This document shows, in pieces, positions 1 to 5,359 of a DNA stretch of 5,478 nucleotides (position 1 is the stretch's first letter; every line of letters starts with the position of its first letter). Source of the DNA: Phycisphaerales bacterium (GTDB lineage Bacteria > Planctomycetota > Phycisphaerae > Sedimentisphaerales > Anaerobacaceae); assembly GCA_011057845.1 (NCBI GenBank), contig DSDB01000675.1, positions 1-5,478 on the forward strand. The letters are read 5' to 3'. A model generated the notes under the pieces. It saw only the letters and a list, made by a program, of their open reading frames with translations, did no database searches and was not told the origin of the DNA. The translations under genes and the position numbers were made by a program.

Positions 1-641
1 GCGTACTTCTCGCAGAAATAGTCGCCGAGGCAGCCGTCGATGACGATGCGGCCGTTGAGGGTGGCCGGGCTGGTGAAGACCTCGCCGTCGGGCAGGTTCA
101 TCCAGCGGCCGGGCTGGATATTGCCGTCGCTGACGAGCCATTTGAGGGCGGGGCTGAAGGCGGCGGTGAAGTCGCAGCCGCGGTCGGTCGTGACGGTGAT
201 GGATTTGGCGTTGCGGACGGCCTCGTGGACGAGGGCGCTGATCCGCTGGATCTCGCGGTAGTCGGTGCACATTCCGTCGGCCATGATTTGCGGAGTGATG
301 CCAATCATGTGGGCGTGGCGGAGGCGGGGATTGGCCTCGATGGCCTTGAGCATCTTCATGCGGAAGCTCTGGAGTTCGCCGGCCGCGCCCTGGGCGGCGT
401 AGATGCTGACATCGGCGTCGGCCAGGGCGTCGGCCATCTCTTGCGGCCAGTCGATGGGGCGCGGGCCGAAGTCCTCCATGATGAAGCACTTGACGGGTCC
501 GGTGATGGCCTGGACGGCGGTCTGCAGGGCCCGGCCTATTTCGAGGGTCCGGCGGTCGGTGATGATGACGGCCCGCTCGCCGGGCTGGACCTTGAGGCAG
601 TTTTCAACAGCCTGGTGGACGCCTTGTTCGATGGTTCCCAT
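1..641 (-). CDS. M29-family (aminopeptidase T-like) metallopeptidase, N-terminal part; C-terminus beyond the window
   Basis: Reading leftwards from an ATG at 639-641, the frame stays open to the window edge, giving 213 codons without a stop. The protein begins MGTIEQGVHQAVENCLKVQP. The diagnostic stretch is NLPDGEVFTSP (about residues 182-192) followed by NGRIVIDGCLGDYF. This matches the GEVFT(A/S)P signature of peptidase family M29, in which the glutamate (E187 here) is a metal ligand. The later ligands (a second Glu, then His and Asp residues) would lie in the missing part. Family members are usually 320-410 aa metal-dependent aminopeptidases that remove N-terminal residues from peptides. 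No signal peptide is visible, so it is probably cytoplasmic. The start is set by AGGAGA at 648-653, six bases before the ATG. The spacer to the FGE-like gene (about 209 bp, with repeats) suggests a separate transcription unit. The family call is fairly secure; the substrate is unknown. Confidence 0.82.
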   Translation of the reverse strand, partial: MGTIEQGVHQAVENCLKVQPGERAVIITDRRTLEIGRALQTAVQAITGPVKCFIMEDFGPRPIDWPQEMADALADADVSIYAAQGAAGELQSFRMKMLKAIEANPRLRHAHMIGITPQIMADGMCTDYREIQRISALVHEAVRNAKSITVTTDRGCDFTAAFSPALKWLVSDGNIQPGRWMNLPDGEVFTSPATLNGRIVIDGCLGDYFCEKY

Positions 642-647
642 TTCTCA

Positions 648-653
648 TCTCCT
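648..653 (-). promoter_or_regulatory. Shine-Dalgarno sequence of the M29 peptidase gene
   Basis: The minus strand reads AGGAGA, six bases upstream of the ATG at 639-641. An overlapping ATG at 646-648 lies in another frame and does not lead into the family match, so this site fixes the start. Confidence 0.7.
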
Positions 654-673
654 GCGAAAGATGTACTTTAGCC

Positions 674-700
674 ACAGATTACACAGATTTTACAGATTTG
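674..700. repeat. Three tandem 9-bp units built on ACAGATT
   Basis: ACAGATT occurs at 674-680, 683-689 and 692-698, exactly 9 bp apart, with two variable bases between copies. It lies in the AT-richer spacer just upstream of the M29 gene. Similar CCACAGATTACACAGATT strings are common dispersed intergenic repeats in several bacterial phyla, and their false translations look like 'HRLHRFYRF'. No function is visible. Confidence 0.6.
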
Positions 701-756
701 TTATGAATCGCTCGTGGGAAGCCCGCTTCCGGGGTTCCTGCCCGGTTCAAGGACCA

Positions 757-782
757 GATGCTTCGCTTCGCTCAGCATGACA
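757..782. repeat. 26-bp dispersed intergenic repeat, copy 1 (CTTCGCTTCGCTCAG-ATGACA type)
   Basis: This 26-bp stretch matches the copy at 2761-2786 at 24 of 26 positions, differing at bases 4 and 20. It carries the internal duplication CTTCG-CTTCG. A decayed tail copy, CTCGGCATGACG at 792-803, follows 21 bp downstream and matches CTCAGCATGACA (771-782) at 10 of 12 bases. The reverse complement, read as protein, gives the well-known false 'LSEAK' peptide found in repeat-rich genomes. The rest of the 642-850 spacer shows no gene. Confidence 0.7.
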
Positions 783-850
783 AGGTATGGGCTCGGCATG
801 ACGGAATACGAGCTGCGCATGAGGGGATGCAGACATATCAGCGTGGCGGG

Positions 851-1696
851 TCATTGGGGGTCTTGTGAATTGGGGCGGCGGACGCAGCGGAAGCCGTAGA
901 TGTCGTAGCCGAAGCAGACGTCGGTGTAGCCGGGGCTCTCGTTGTAGCGGTAGGCGCTGCGGCAGGCGTCAGCGGTGAATTTCCATGCCCCGCCGCGGAC
1001 GACTTTGGTTTCGCCCGTGTCGGGGCCGGTGGGGTCTTGTTGGGGGGATTGCTCGTAGTAATCGACTTGGTAGAAGTCGTTGCACCATTGCCAGAGGTTG
1101 CCGATCATGTCGTAGAGGCCCCAGGGGTTGGGCTTCTTGCGGCCGACGGGCTGCGGCCGGCCGGAGGCGTTGGCCTGGAACCATGCGTAATCGCCCAGCC
1201 GGGAGGCGTCCGGCCCGAAGAACCAGGCGGTCTGCGTGCCGGCGCGGCAGGCGTATTCCCACTCGGCCTCGGTCGGCAGGCGGTAGCCGTCGGCGGCGAA
1301 GTCGCAGGTCCACTTTTCGATGTCGTAGCAGGGTTCGAGACCCTCCAGTTCGGACCGCTTGTTGCAGTAGCGGACGGCGTCGGACCAGCGGACCTGTTCG
1401 ACGGGGTTGTCGGGGGCCTTCCAGCGGGAGGGGTTGGCGCCCATGACCCGTTCGTAGTCGGCCTGAGTGACGAGGTGGACGTCGATGTAGAAGGCGCTGA
1501 GAGTCACTTCGTGCGGCGGGGCGTCGATCTCGCCGGGCTCGCCCATGGTGAAGGTCCCGGCCGGCAGGAGGACCATCTTGACGCCGGATTCGGTCTGTTG
1601 GGCGTCGGGGGGGCTCTGCGCAGAAGGCTTCTTCGCACAGCCGGTGAGGGTGGCGGCTGCGGCGAGAATGGACAGCATTGAGACAGTGTGTTTCAT
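851..1696 (-). CDS. Lipoprotein with an FGE/SUMF1-like (formylglycine-generating enzyme-type) domain
   Basis: The 281-aa product starts MKHTVSMLSI with a short basic N-terminus, a hydrophobic core and lipobox LTGC (Cys20), so it is predicted to be a membrane-anchored lipoprotein. The FGE-sulfatase fold follows: MVLLPAGTFTMG (about 41-52), NPVEQVRWSDAVRYCNKRS (97-115), GYRLPTEAEWEYACRAGT (137-154), NPWGLYDMIGNLWQWCNDFY (190-209), VVRGGAWKF (232-240) and the terminal GFRCVR (268-273). True FGEs have GGSxxC followed by Cys five residues later. Here the first catalytic Cys position is Phe240, while the second is kept (Cys245). It is therefore probably a non-canonical family member rather than a sulfatase-activating oxidase. 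Eight further cysteines could form disulfides. An upstream in-frame GTG at 1780 was rejected because it starts inside a hairpin repeat and would bury the signal peptide. The Shine-Dalgarno sequence is weak. Confidence 0.88.
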   Translation of the reverse strand: MKHTVSMLSILAAAATLTGCAKKPSAQSPPDAQQTESGVKMVLLPAGTFTMGEPGEIDAPPHEVTLSAFYIDVHLVTQADYERVMGANPSRWKAPDNPVEQVRWSDAVRYCNKRSELEGLEPCYDIEKWTCDFAADGYRLPTEAEWEYACRAGTQTAWFFGPDASRLGDYAWFQANASGRPQPVGRKKPNPWGLYDMIGNLWQWCNDFYQVDYYEQSPQQDPTGPDTGETKVVRGGAWKFTADACRSAYRYNESPGYTDVCFGYDIYGFRCVRRPNSQDPQ

Positions 1697-1720
1697 TTGG
1701 CCAAGTCCGTGAGTGTCAAG

Positions 1721-1737
1721 ATGATGTCTTATGATGT
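1721..1737. repeat. Direct repeat ATGATGT, 10-bp period, upstream of the FGE-like gene
   Basis: ATGATGT occurs at 1721-1727 and 1731-1737; on the coding strand this reads ACATCAT-AAG-ACATCAT. The two copies are one helical turn apart, 25-41 bases before the FGE-like start codon, and a TTGACA-like hexamer follows them. Tandem half-sites at this spacing could bind a regulator, but a chance repeat cannot be excluded. Confidence 0.3.
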
Positions 1738-1763
1738 TCCGTGATATTGGCGCCGGCAACCGC

Positions 1764-1788
1764 GTGGGCAAGAACGGCACTTGCCCAC
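1764..1788. repeat. Perfect 9-bp hairpin just after the propeller gene
   Basis: GTGGGCAAG (1764-1772) and CTTGCCCAC (1780-1788) are perfect inverted repeats with a 7-base loop. The hairpin begins right after the TAG stop at 1790-1792. No T-run follows in the transcribed direction, so it is not a standard intrinsic terminator. It could slow 3' exonucleases or mark a mobile REP-like repeat. Confidence 0.7.
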
Positions 1789-1826
1789 CCTACATGTTCG
1801 GTTTGTCCGCAGAGTTCTGTAGGGTG
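1786..1826. repeat. Second perfect 9-bp inverted repeat, spanning the propeller stop codon
   Basis: CACCCTACA (1786-1794) and TGTAGGGTG (1818-1826) are perfect inverted repeats 23 bases apart. They enclose the last codons of the propeller gene, and the left arm contains its TAG stop. With the adjoining hairpin this makes a double inverted-repeat unit of about 63 bp (1764-1826). Confidence 0.6.
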
Positions 1827-2746
1827 AAGAGCTGGATTCGCATTCCGTCGCCTTCGGCGACATAGATGTTGCCTTGTTTGTCGACGGCGATGGAGTGAGC
1901 CACCTGGAATTCGCCGGGGCCCGTCCCCGTTCGGCCGAATTGTGCGAGCACCCCACCGTCGCGGTCGAGAACGTAGACGCAGTTGGATTGCCCGTCGGTG
2001 GTGTAGATGCGGTTCTGGTCGTCGAGGGCCAGGCCGAAGGGCTTGCCGACGTGCGTCCACTGTTCGATGTATCGGCCGTCGAGGTCGAATAGCTGGATGC
2101 GGCGGTTTTCGCGGTCGGCGACGAGGACGCGTCCGGTGCGGTCGATGACGATGTTGTGGACGACGTCGAACTGGCCGGGCGCGGCGCCTTTCGTGCCCCA
2201 GGACTGTTTGAGTCGGCCGTCCGCGGCAAACCGCATGACACGGCTGTTGCCGTAGCCGTCGGCGATGTAGATGTCGCCGTTGGGGGCGACGGCGACGTCG
2301 GCGGGCTTGTCGAACTGGTTGTCCGCCGGGCCGCTGTGCCCATCCGTCCCGAGGGTCCGCAGGAGCCTGCCGTCGAGCGTAAACTCCATCACGATGTGGC
2401 GCTGGCGGTCGGTCACCCAGACGCGGTCACCGAAGATGCGCAGGCCGTGTTTGTCCGCGAAGCCCTCGCCCCATGCGTCGACGACCCTGCCGGCGCCGTC
2501 GAAGACGAGGACCCCTTTGTCGCCCTTGCCGGCCGTGGCATAGACCCGGCCCTGGTTGTCCAGGCCGATGCCGAGTATCTTGTCCAGTTCCGTGCCCGTG
2601 TGCGCCGCATCCCAGACGGCCGTCGGCTTGTACATAAGGGTCTCCTTGTGGTTCGATGGCAAGTCCGGTCGGCAGCCGGCTATCCATAATGTTGTGGCGG
2701 CCGACGCCGGGAGGGCGAGCCAGGTCATTACAGGCAAGCGCCTCAC
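1790..2746 (-). CDS. Six-bladed NHL-repeat beta-propeller protein, probable lipoprotein
   Basis: From the GTG at 2744-2746 the product is 318 aa. It opens with basic MRR, a hydrophobic stretch (LPVMTWLALPASAATTLWIA) and lipobox IAGC (Cys25), which predicts a surface or periplasm-facing lipoprotein. Six NHL-type blades follow, each with a pattern like 'GLALD..GRIYVAD..N.RIQ.FD.DG': LGIGLDNQGRVYATAG, HGLRIFGDRVWVTD, PADVAVAPNGDIYIAD, VHNIVIDRTGRVLVAD, PFGLALDDQNRIYTTD and AHSIAVDKQGNIYVAE. Such propellers bind partners or ligands, and some relatives are lyases; no catalytic site can be assigned here. A competing start is the ATG at 2633-2635 (281 aa), which has an ideal Shine-Dalgarno sequence but would remove the signal peptide. 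The frame is open upstream to 2995, but that stretch crosses the 26-bp repeat and the previous gene's end. The stop falls inside an inverted repeat. Confidence 0.88.
   Translation of the reverse strand: MRRLPVMTWLALPASAATTLWIAGCRPDLPSNHKETLMYKPTAVWDAAHTGTELDKILGIGLDNQGRVYATAGKGDKGVLVFDGAGRVVDAWGEGFADKHGLRIFGDRVWVTDRQRHIVMEFTLDGRLLRTLGTDGHSGPADNQFDKPADVAVAPNGDIYIADGYGNSRVMRFAADGRLKQSWGTKGAAPGQFDVVHNIVIDRTGRVLVADRENRRIQLFDLDGRYIEQWTHVGKPFGLALDDQNRIYTTDGQSNCVYVLDRDGGVLAQFGRTGTGPGEFQVAHSIAVDKQGNIYVAEGDGMRIQLFTLQNSADKPNM
2642..2647 (-). promoter_or_regulatory. AAGGAG Shine-Dalgarno-like site supporting an alternative propeller start
   Basis: The minus strand reads AAGGAG, six bases before the in-frame ATG at 2633-2635. 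This is the best ribosome site for the propeller gene, yet that start lies after the lipoprotein signal. Either translation begins here and yields a cytoplasmic protein, or the site is a chance product of the codons for Lys-Glu. Two products from one gene are also possible. Confidence 0.45.
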
Positions 2747-2760
2747 ACGTTCGCCGCCCG

Positions 2761-2786
2761 GATTCTTCGCTTCGCTCAGAATGACA
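2761..2786. repeat. 26-bp dispersed intergenic repeat, copy 2
   Basis: This matches copy 1 (757-782) at 24 of 26 bases. It lies in the 98-bp gap between the exported 596-aa gene and the propeller gene, ending 14 bases before the GTG start of the latter. A more decayed relative, GCTTCACTCAGGAAGATG, follows near 2804-2821. Both copies keep the same orientation relative to the genes. Confidence 0.7.
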
Positions 2787-2844
2787 GTCATGGTCTTGGG
2801 GGTTGCTTCACTCAGGAAGATGCCTATCGTCACGCAGCCGCCGC

Positions 2845-4635
2845 TCAGTAGTCGGCCCAGATTTCGTAACCGTCGGGGTTTCGCAGACACTCGCGGCAAC
2901 GGGCGCGGATCTCCCGGGCGATGGGCAGGAACTCCGGTCGCGTGGCGCAGGACCGGCCTGCCTGCTGAAAGGCCAGGCGGGTCAGGCGGTGACACTGGGC
3001 CAGCAGGTCATCCTGGGCCCCGCCCATGGATCTCCACTGTTCGCCGAGTTGAAGGCAGGACTGGAGGTTGTTGGCGTCTTTCTTGAGAGTCAGGGCCTTG
3101 GTCCGGCGGACGAGGTCGGCCATGTAATCGAGGGATTTGACCAGTTCCTTGCGCTGCTCCTGTTCTCTGGGGATCTGGGCAAGGATGGTCTTGAGTTCAT
3201 TGACGAATGCCTTATCGGCCCCGCAGCGGTCGAGATAGGCGATGGTGTCCCGGACCATCTGCATATACTGCTCGATGCGGCCGATGTGACATGTCACGAA
3301 GAAGGCCATATCGTCGACAATGCCCTGGACATCATCGGCGTGTTCGGCCTCCTGCCCGGCCTTGAAGACCGCTTCGATGGCCTCGGTGCCGCCGCAGGTG
3401 CAGGCGCGGCGGACGCCGGCGGCGCCGCGCCGGTGGTGGGTGCGGAGCATTCGCCCGGCGGGGTCGAGGATCGTGTCGGCCAGTTCGCGGCCCAGGGTGC
3501 ATTGGATGACGTCGGCGGGATTCATGATGGAGGGCTGGGCGGCGCCTTCGAGGAAGTAGACGATCGATTTGCCCTTGGGCGGTATCTTCTTGGTCATGTG
3601 GTAGACGGCTGTATCGCCGTCGAACCATACGGGGTACGTGTAGGAACCGAAAGCGCCCCGCCAGACGGTGCCGCCGGACGCGCGGAACGTATAGCGTGTC
3701 TGGACGCCCGCCTCATCCAGTTGGGTAATCCACTTGGCGCCGAAAGGTCGGCGCCAGTCGCTGCGGACCGGCTTCTCCAGATGGCCGGGCCCGAAGATCT
3801 CCTGGTGCCAGATGCCGGGAGCCTCCAGGATGGCCAGGGATAGGCTCTTGCCGTTGTGGTCGAAGTAGATGCGGTCGAAGGCGGCGTCGGGTGCGGCCGT
3901 TCCGACGCGGAGCGCGGCTTGTTGTTGGGCCGCCGGCCAGGTCAGGACGAGCATCGCGTCACGGCCATGCAGGAGCCCGACAAGAACGTTCTTGGCGGGA
4001 ACCGTCATGGGTTTCTCGGAATTGTGACCGCTGGGTGAGAGGATAAGGTCGTCGGCGATGAAATCCGGCGCCACGGCGTAGGCCACGTCGGTTTCGATGT
4101 CGAGAGACGCCATCTTTGGGCCGGGCTTGAGGGTGATGATGGGCGTGTTGTCGAAGTGCAGGAGCATCGACACGGCCGGGTCATCGGGGGCGAACACGAC
4201 CTCGACGACGACGGCATCAGGGCTGTTGCGGATGAGGCGGACTCGGTGGATGGGGGCGTCCTGGCCGCGCGGTCGGATTGCTGCCCGTCGGGTGGAACCA
4301 GTGTAGATGGCGATGGCCTGGCCTTTGGGGCCCAGGACGGCGTCAAAATGGTCATTTGTGACGACCGTGTCGGCGGAGAACTCGTACTCGCGGCCGTAGT
4401 AGCCGGGATCGGACGACGCCTTGGGCGGGTCCGATTCGAGCGTCATAAGGTCGGTTGGGACGGCCTTCCACTGGCTGCGGCTGCCCAGGTCAGGCGCAGC
4501 CGGCAGGGGGGTTGCGGTATCCCAGACGGTCAGGCTTGCGGCCGCCAGCGGGCCGGCAGGAGCCAGGGCGATAAAGACAAACGCAACGGCCAGGCAAAAC
4601 CGGCGCCGGCGGGCATCACGTTCGCTGAAACCCAT
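2845..4635 (-). CDS. Exported protein of unknown function with a cysteine-rich helical C-terminal region
   Basis: I do not recognise this 596-aa protein. It starts MGFSERDARRRRF, then has a hydrophobic core and an AAA-S junction near residue 33, a typical signal peptide. Residues about 35-365 look beta-rich, with many alternating hydrophobic strands and aromatic residues (PGYYGREYEF at 77-86, FGSYTYPVWFDG at 329-340), like carbohydrate- or ligand-binding sandwich domains; no known catalytic motif was seen. Residues about 415-585 look helical. All ten cysteines of the mature protein lie between residues 379 and 583 (379, 412, 414, 449, 471, 527, 548, 563, 580, 583), including CTC and CREC. None falls in the first domain. 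No CxxCH haem motif is present. The start is supported by GAAAGGA at 4644-4650, eight bases upstream. It is probably the first gene of the group that continues with the propeller and FGE-like lipoprotein. Confidence 0.85.
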   Translation of the reverse strand: MGFSERDARRRRFCLAVAFVFIALAPAGPLAAASLTVWDTATPLPAAPDLGSRSQWKAVPTDLMTLESDPPKASSDPGYYGREYEFSADTVVTNDHFDAVLGPKGQAIAIYTGSTRRAAIRPRGQDAPIHRVRLIRNSPDAVVVEVVFAPDDPAVSMLLHFDNTPIITLKPGPKMASLDIETDVAYAVAPDFIADDLILSPSGHNSEKPMTVPAKNVLVGLLHGRDAMLVLTWPAAQQQAALRVGTAAPDAAFDRIYFDHNGKSLSLAILEAPGIWHQEIFGPGHLEKPVRSDWRRPFGAKWITQLDEAGVQTRYTFRASGGTVWRGAFGSYTYPVWFDGDTAVYHMTKKIPPKGKSIVYFLEGAAQPSIMNPADVIQCTLGRELADTILDPAGRMLRTHHRRGAAGVRRACTCGGTEAIEAVFKAGQEAEHADDVQGIVDDMAFFVTCHIGRIEQYMQMVRDTIAYLDRCGADKAFVNELKTILAQIPREQEQRKELVKSLDYMADLVRRTKALTLKKDANNLQSCLQLGEQWRSMGGAQDDLLAQCHRLTRLAFQQAGRSCATRPEFLPIAREIRARCRECLRNPDGYEIWADY

Positions 4636-4675
4636 ACGGTAAGTCCTTTCAGAAACGCCAGTTAACGCGGGTTAT

Positions 4676-4702
4676 CTTATAATCCCGACCGGCCGACTGC
4701 AA
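4676..4702 (-). promoter_or_regulatory. Weak candidate promoter for the exported-protein gene
   Basis: On the minus strand TTGCAG (4697-4702) is followed by TATAAG (4676-4681) with a 15-bp spacer; shifting to the overlapping TAAGAT gives 17 bp. This is the only AT-rich patch between the tRNA and the 596-aa gene. The match is modest, and read-through from the tRNA promoter is possible. Confidence 0.3.
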
Positions 4703-4725
4703 CAGGGGGGCGAACACGACAGGAC

Positions 4726-4799
4726 TGGGCGATACAGGACTCGAACCTGTGACCTCACGGGTGTGATCCGTGCGCTCTAGCCAACTGAGCTAATCGCCC
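4726..4799 (-). tRNA. tRNA-Val, anticodon CAC
   Basis: The 74-base minus-strand gene folds as a full cloverleaf. The acceptor stem is GGGCGAT/ATCGCCC with discriminator A (4726). The D arm is GCTC/GAGC with GG in its loop. The anticodon stem is CACGG/CCGTG with loop ATCACAC. The variable loop is AGGTC, and the T arm is ACAGG-TTCGAGT-CCTGT. U33 precedes anticodon CAC (4763-4765), which reads the valine codon GUG. With C at position 34 it reads only GUG, so other valine tRNAs must exist elsewhere in the genome. The 3' CCA is not encoded, so it must be added by nucleotidyltransferase. A consensus-like promoter lies directly upstream. Confidence 0.96.
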
Positions 4800-4817
4800 G
4801 ACGGCGTCAGGGCCCGC

Positions 4818-4846
4818 ATTAGACGGCAGTGCGTGGCGTCTGTCAA
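4818..4846 (-). promoter_or_regulatory. Strong sigma-70-type promoter of tRNA-Val
   Basis: The minus strand has a perfect -35 TTGACA (4841-4846), a 17-bp spacer and a -10 TCTAAT (4818-4823, five of six consensus bases). Transcription should start near 4811, about a dozen bases before the mature tRNA 5' end. The discriminator after the -10 reads GCGGGCCC. GC-rich discriminators are typical of stable-RNA promoters under ppGpp (stringent) control. Confidence 0.8.
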
Positions 4847-4888
4847 GGGAAAATCGCTGAAAAGGGAGCATAGCCGGCGACGAAGTCA

Positions 4889-4913
4889 GGGCAGCCACGG
4901 GGGGTTGCCCCTA
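4889..4913. repeat. GTAGGGGC-type repeat/hairpin that contains the nikR stop codon
   Basis: GGGCAGCC (4889-4896) and GGTTGCCC (4903-4910) form an inverted repeat with one G-T pair and a six-base loop. The coding strand reads CACCCGTAGGGGCAACC, whose TAG is the nikR stop (4911-4913). Elements of this GTAGGGGCAACCC type are common dispersed repeats in some phyla. No T-run follows, so it is not a clear terminator. Confidence 0.5.
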
Positions 4914-5339
4914 CGGGTGCGGTGTCGGAGGGCTCTTGGTCGAGATGAGGTTGATGCGGCCGAGCTTGACGCCCTTGAGACTGAGCATTTGTTCGCCCAT
5001 GCGGTTGATTTCGGCCACCTTGCCGCGGAGGATAATGACCTCGAGGCAGTCGTGGGCGTCAAGGTGGATGTGGGTGGCGCAGATGGTGTGCAGGACGTGG
5101 GAATGCTGGAGGCTCATAACCTGCTCGATTACCTTGACGCAGTGGTGGTCGTAGACAAGGAACACGGCCGCGATGGCCTCGGATTGGGGGTCTTCAAGCT
5201 GTTCGGCGCTGAGGCGCTGGCGGATGAGGTCGCGGATGGCCTCGGAGCGGTTGGTGTAGCCCTGGGCGTTGATAAGCTCGTCGAACTGGGCCAGCAAGGG
5301 CTTGTCCAGCGATACGCCGATACGTTCGATCTGCTCCAC
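4911..5339 (-). CDS. nikR: NikR-type nickel-responsive transcriptional regulator
   Basis: The 142-aa product matches NikR in length (about 130-150 aa) and layout. The ribbon-helix-helix DNA-binding region is at residues about 1-45 (RIGVSLDKPLLAQFDELI, then GYTNRSEAIRDLIRQRL). An ACT-like nickel-binding and tetramer domain follows. Its square-planar nickel ligands are all present: His79 (LQHSH), His90 and His92 (THIH) and Cys98 (DCLE), the H-N10-H-x-H-x5-C pattern of E. coli NikR. The family represses nickel-uptake or nickel-dependent genes when nickel is bound. The GTG start at 5337-5339 is supported by AGGAGA at 5346-5351, six bases upstream. The C-terminal tail SPPTPHP ends in a repeat-derived TAG. 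No nickel transporter or hydrogenase gene is in the window, so the targets are not visible; a tRNA lies downstream. Confidence 0.95.
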   Translation of the reverse strand: MEQIERIGVSLDKPLLAQFDELINAQGYTNRSEAIRDLIRQRLSAEQLEDPQSEAIAAVFLVYDHHCVKVIEQVMSLQHSHVLHTICATHIHLDAHDCLEVIILRGKVAEINRMGEQMLSLKGVKLGRINLISTKSPPTPHP

Positions 5340-5345
5340 GGGTCG

Positions 5346-5351
5346 TCTCCT
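5346..5351 (-). promoter_or_regulatory. Shine-Dalgarno sequence of nikR
   Basis: AGGAGA lies six bases before the GTG start on the minus strand. It decides for the GTG, which places the family's N-terminal beta-strand right after the start. Confidence 0.75.
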
Positions 5352-5359
5352 GGCATGTT

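Noticed and set aside
225..671. Plus-strand open frame of 148 codons
   Set aside because: It lies opposite the M29 peptidase, which has the GEVFTSP signature.
642..850. Small CRISPR-like array or small gene in the spacer
   Set aside because: The repeats are 7-26 bp without regular spacers, and the short frames only translate dispersed repeats.
1037..1681. Plus-strand open frame of 214 codons
   Set aside because: It mirrors the FGE-like gene, which has clear conserved motifs on the other strand.
1697..1780. N-terminal extension of the FGE-like gene to the GTG at 1780
   Set aside because: The codons come from the hairpin repeat and would bury a clear lipoprotein signal peptide.
1764..1788. 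Intrinsic terminator after the propeller gene
   Set aside because: The stem is perfect but no T-run follows on the transcribed strand.
2747..2995. N-terminal extension of the propeller gene to 2995
   Set aside because: It translates the dispersed repeat into the typical false peptide VILSEAKNP and overlaps the end of the upstream gene.
2845..3501. Multihaem cytochrome domain in the cysteine-rich region
   Set aside because: Cysteines are many, but no CxxCH motif is present.
2803..3843. Long plus-strand open frame (346 codons)
   Set aside because: It is antisense to the exported 596-aa gene, starts in repeat sequence and its peptide shows no recognisable domain. GC-rich third positions on the minus strand explain the open frame.
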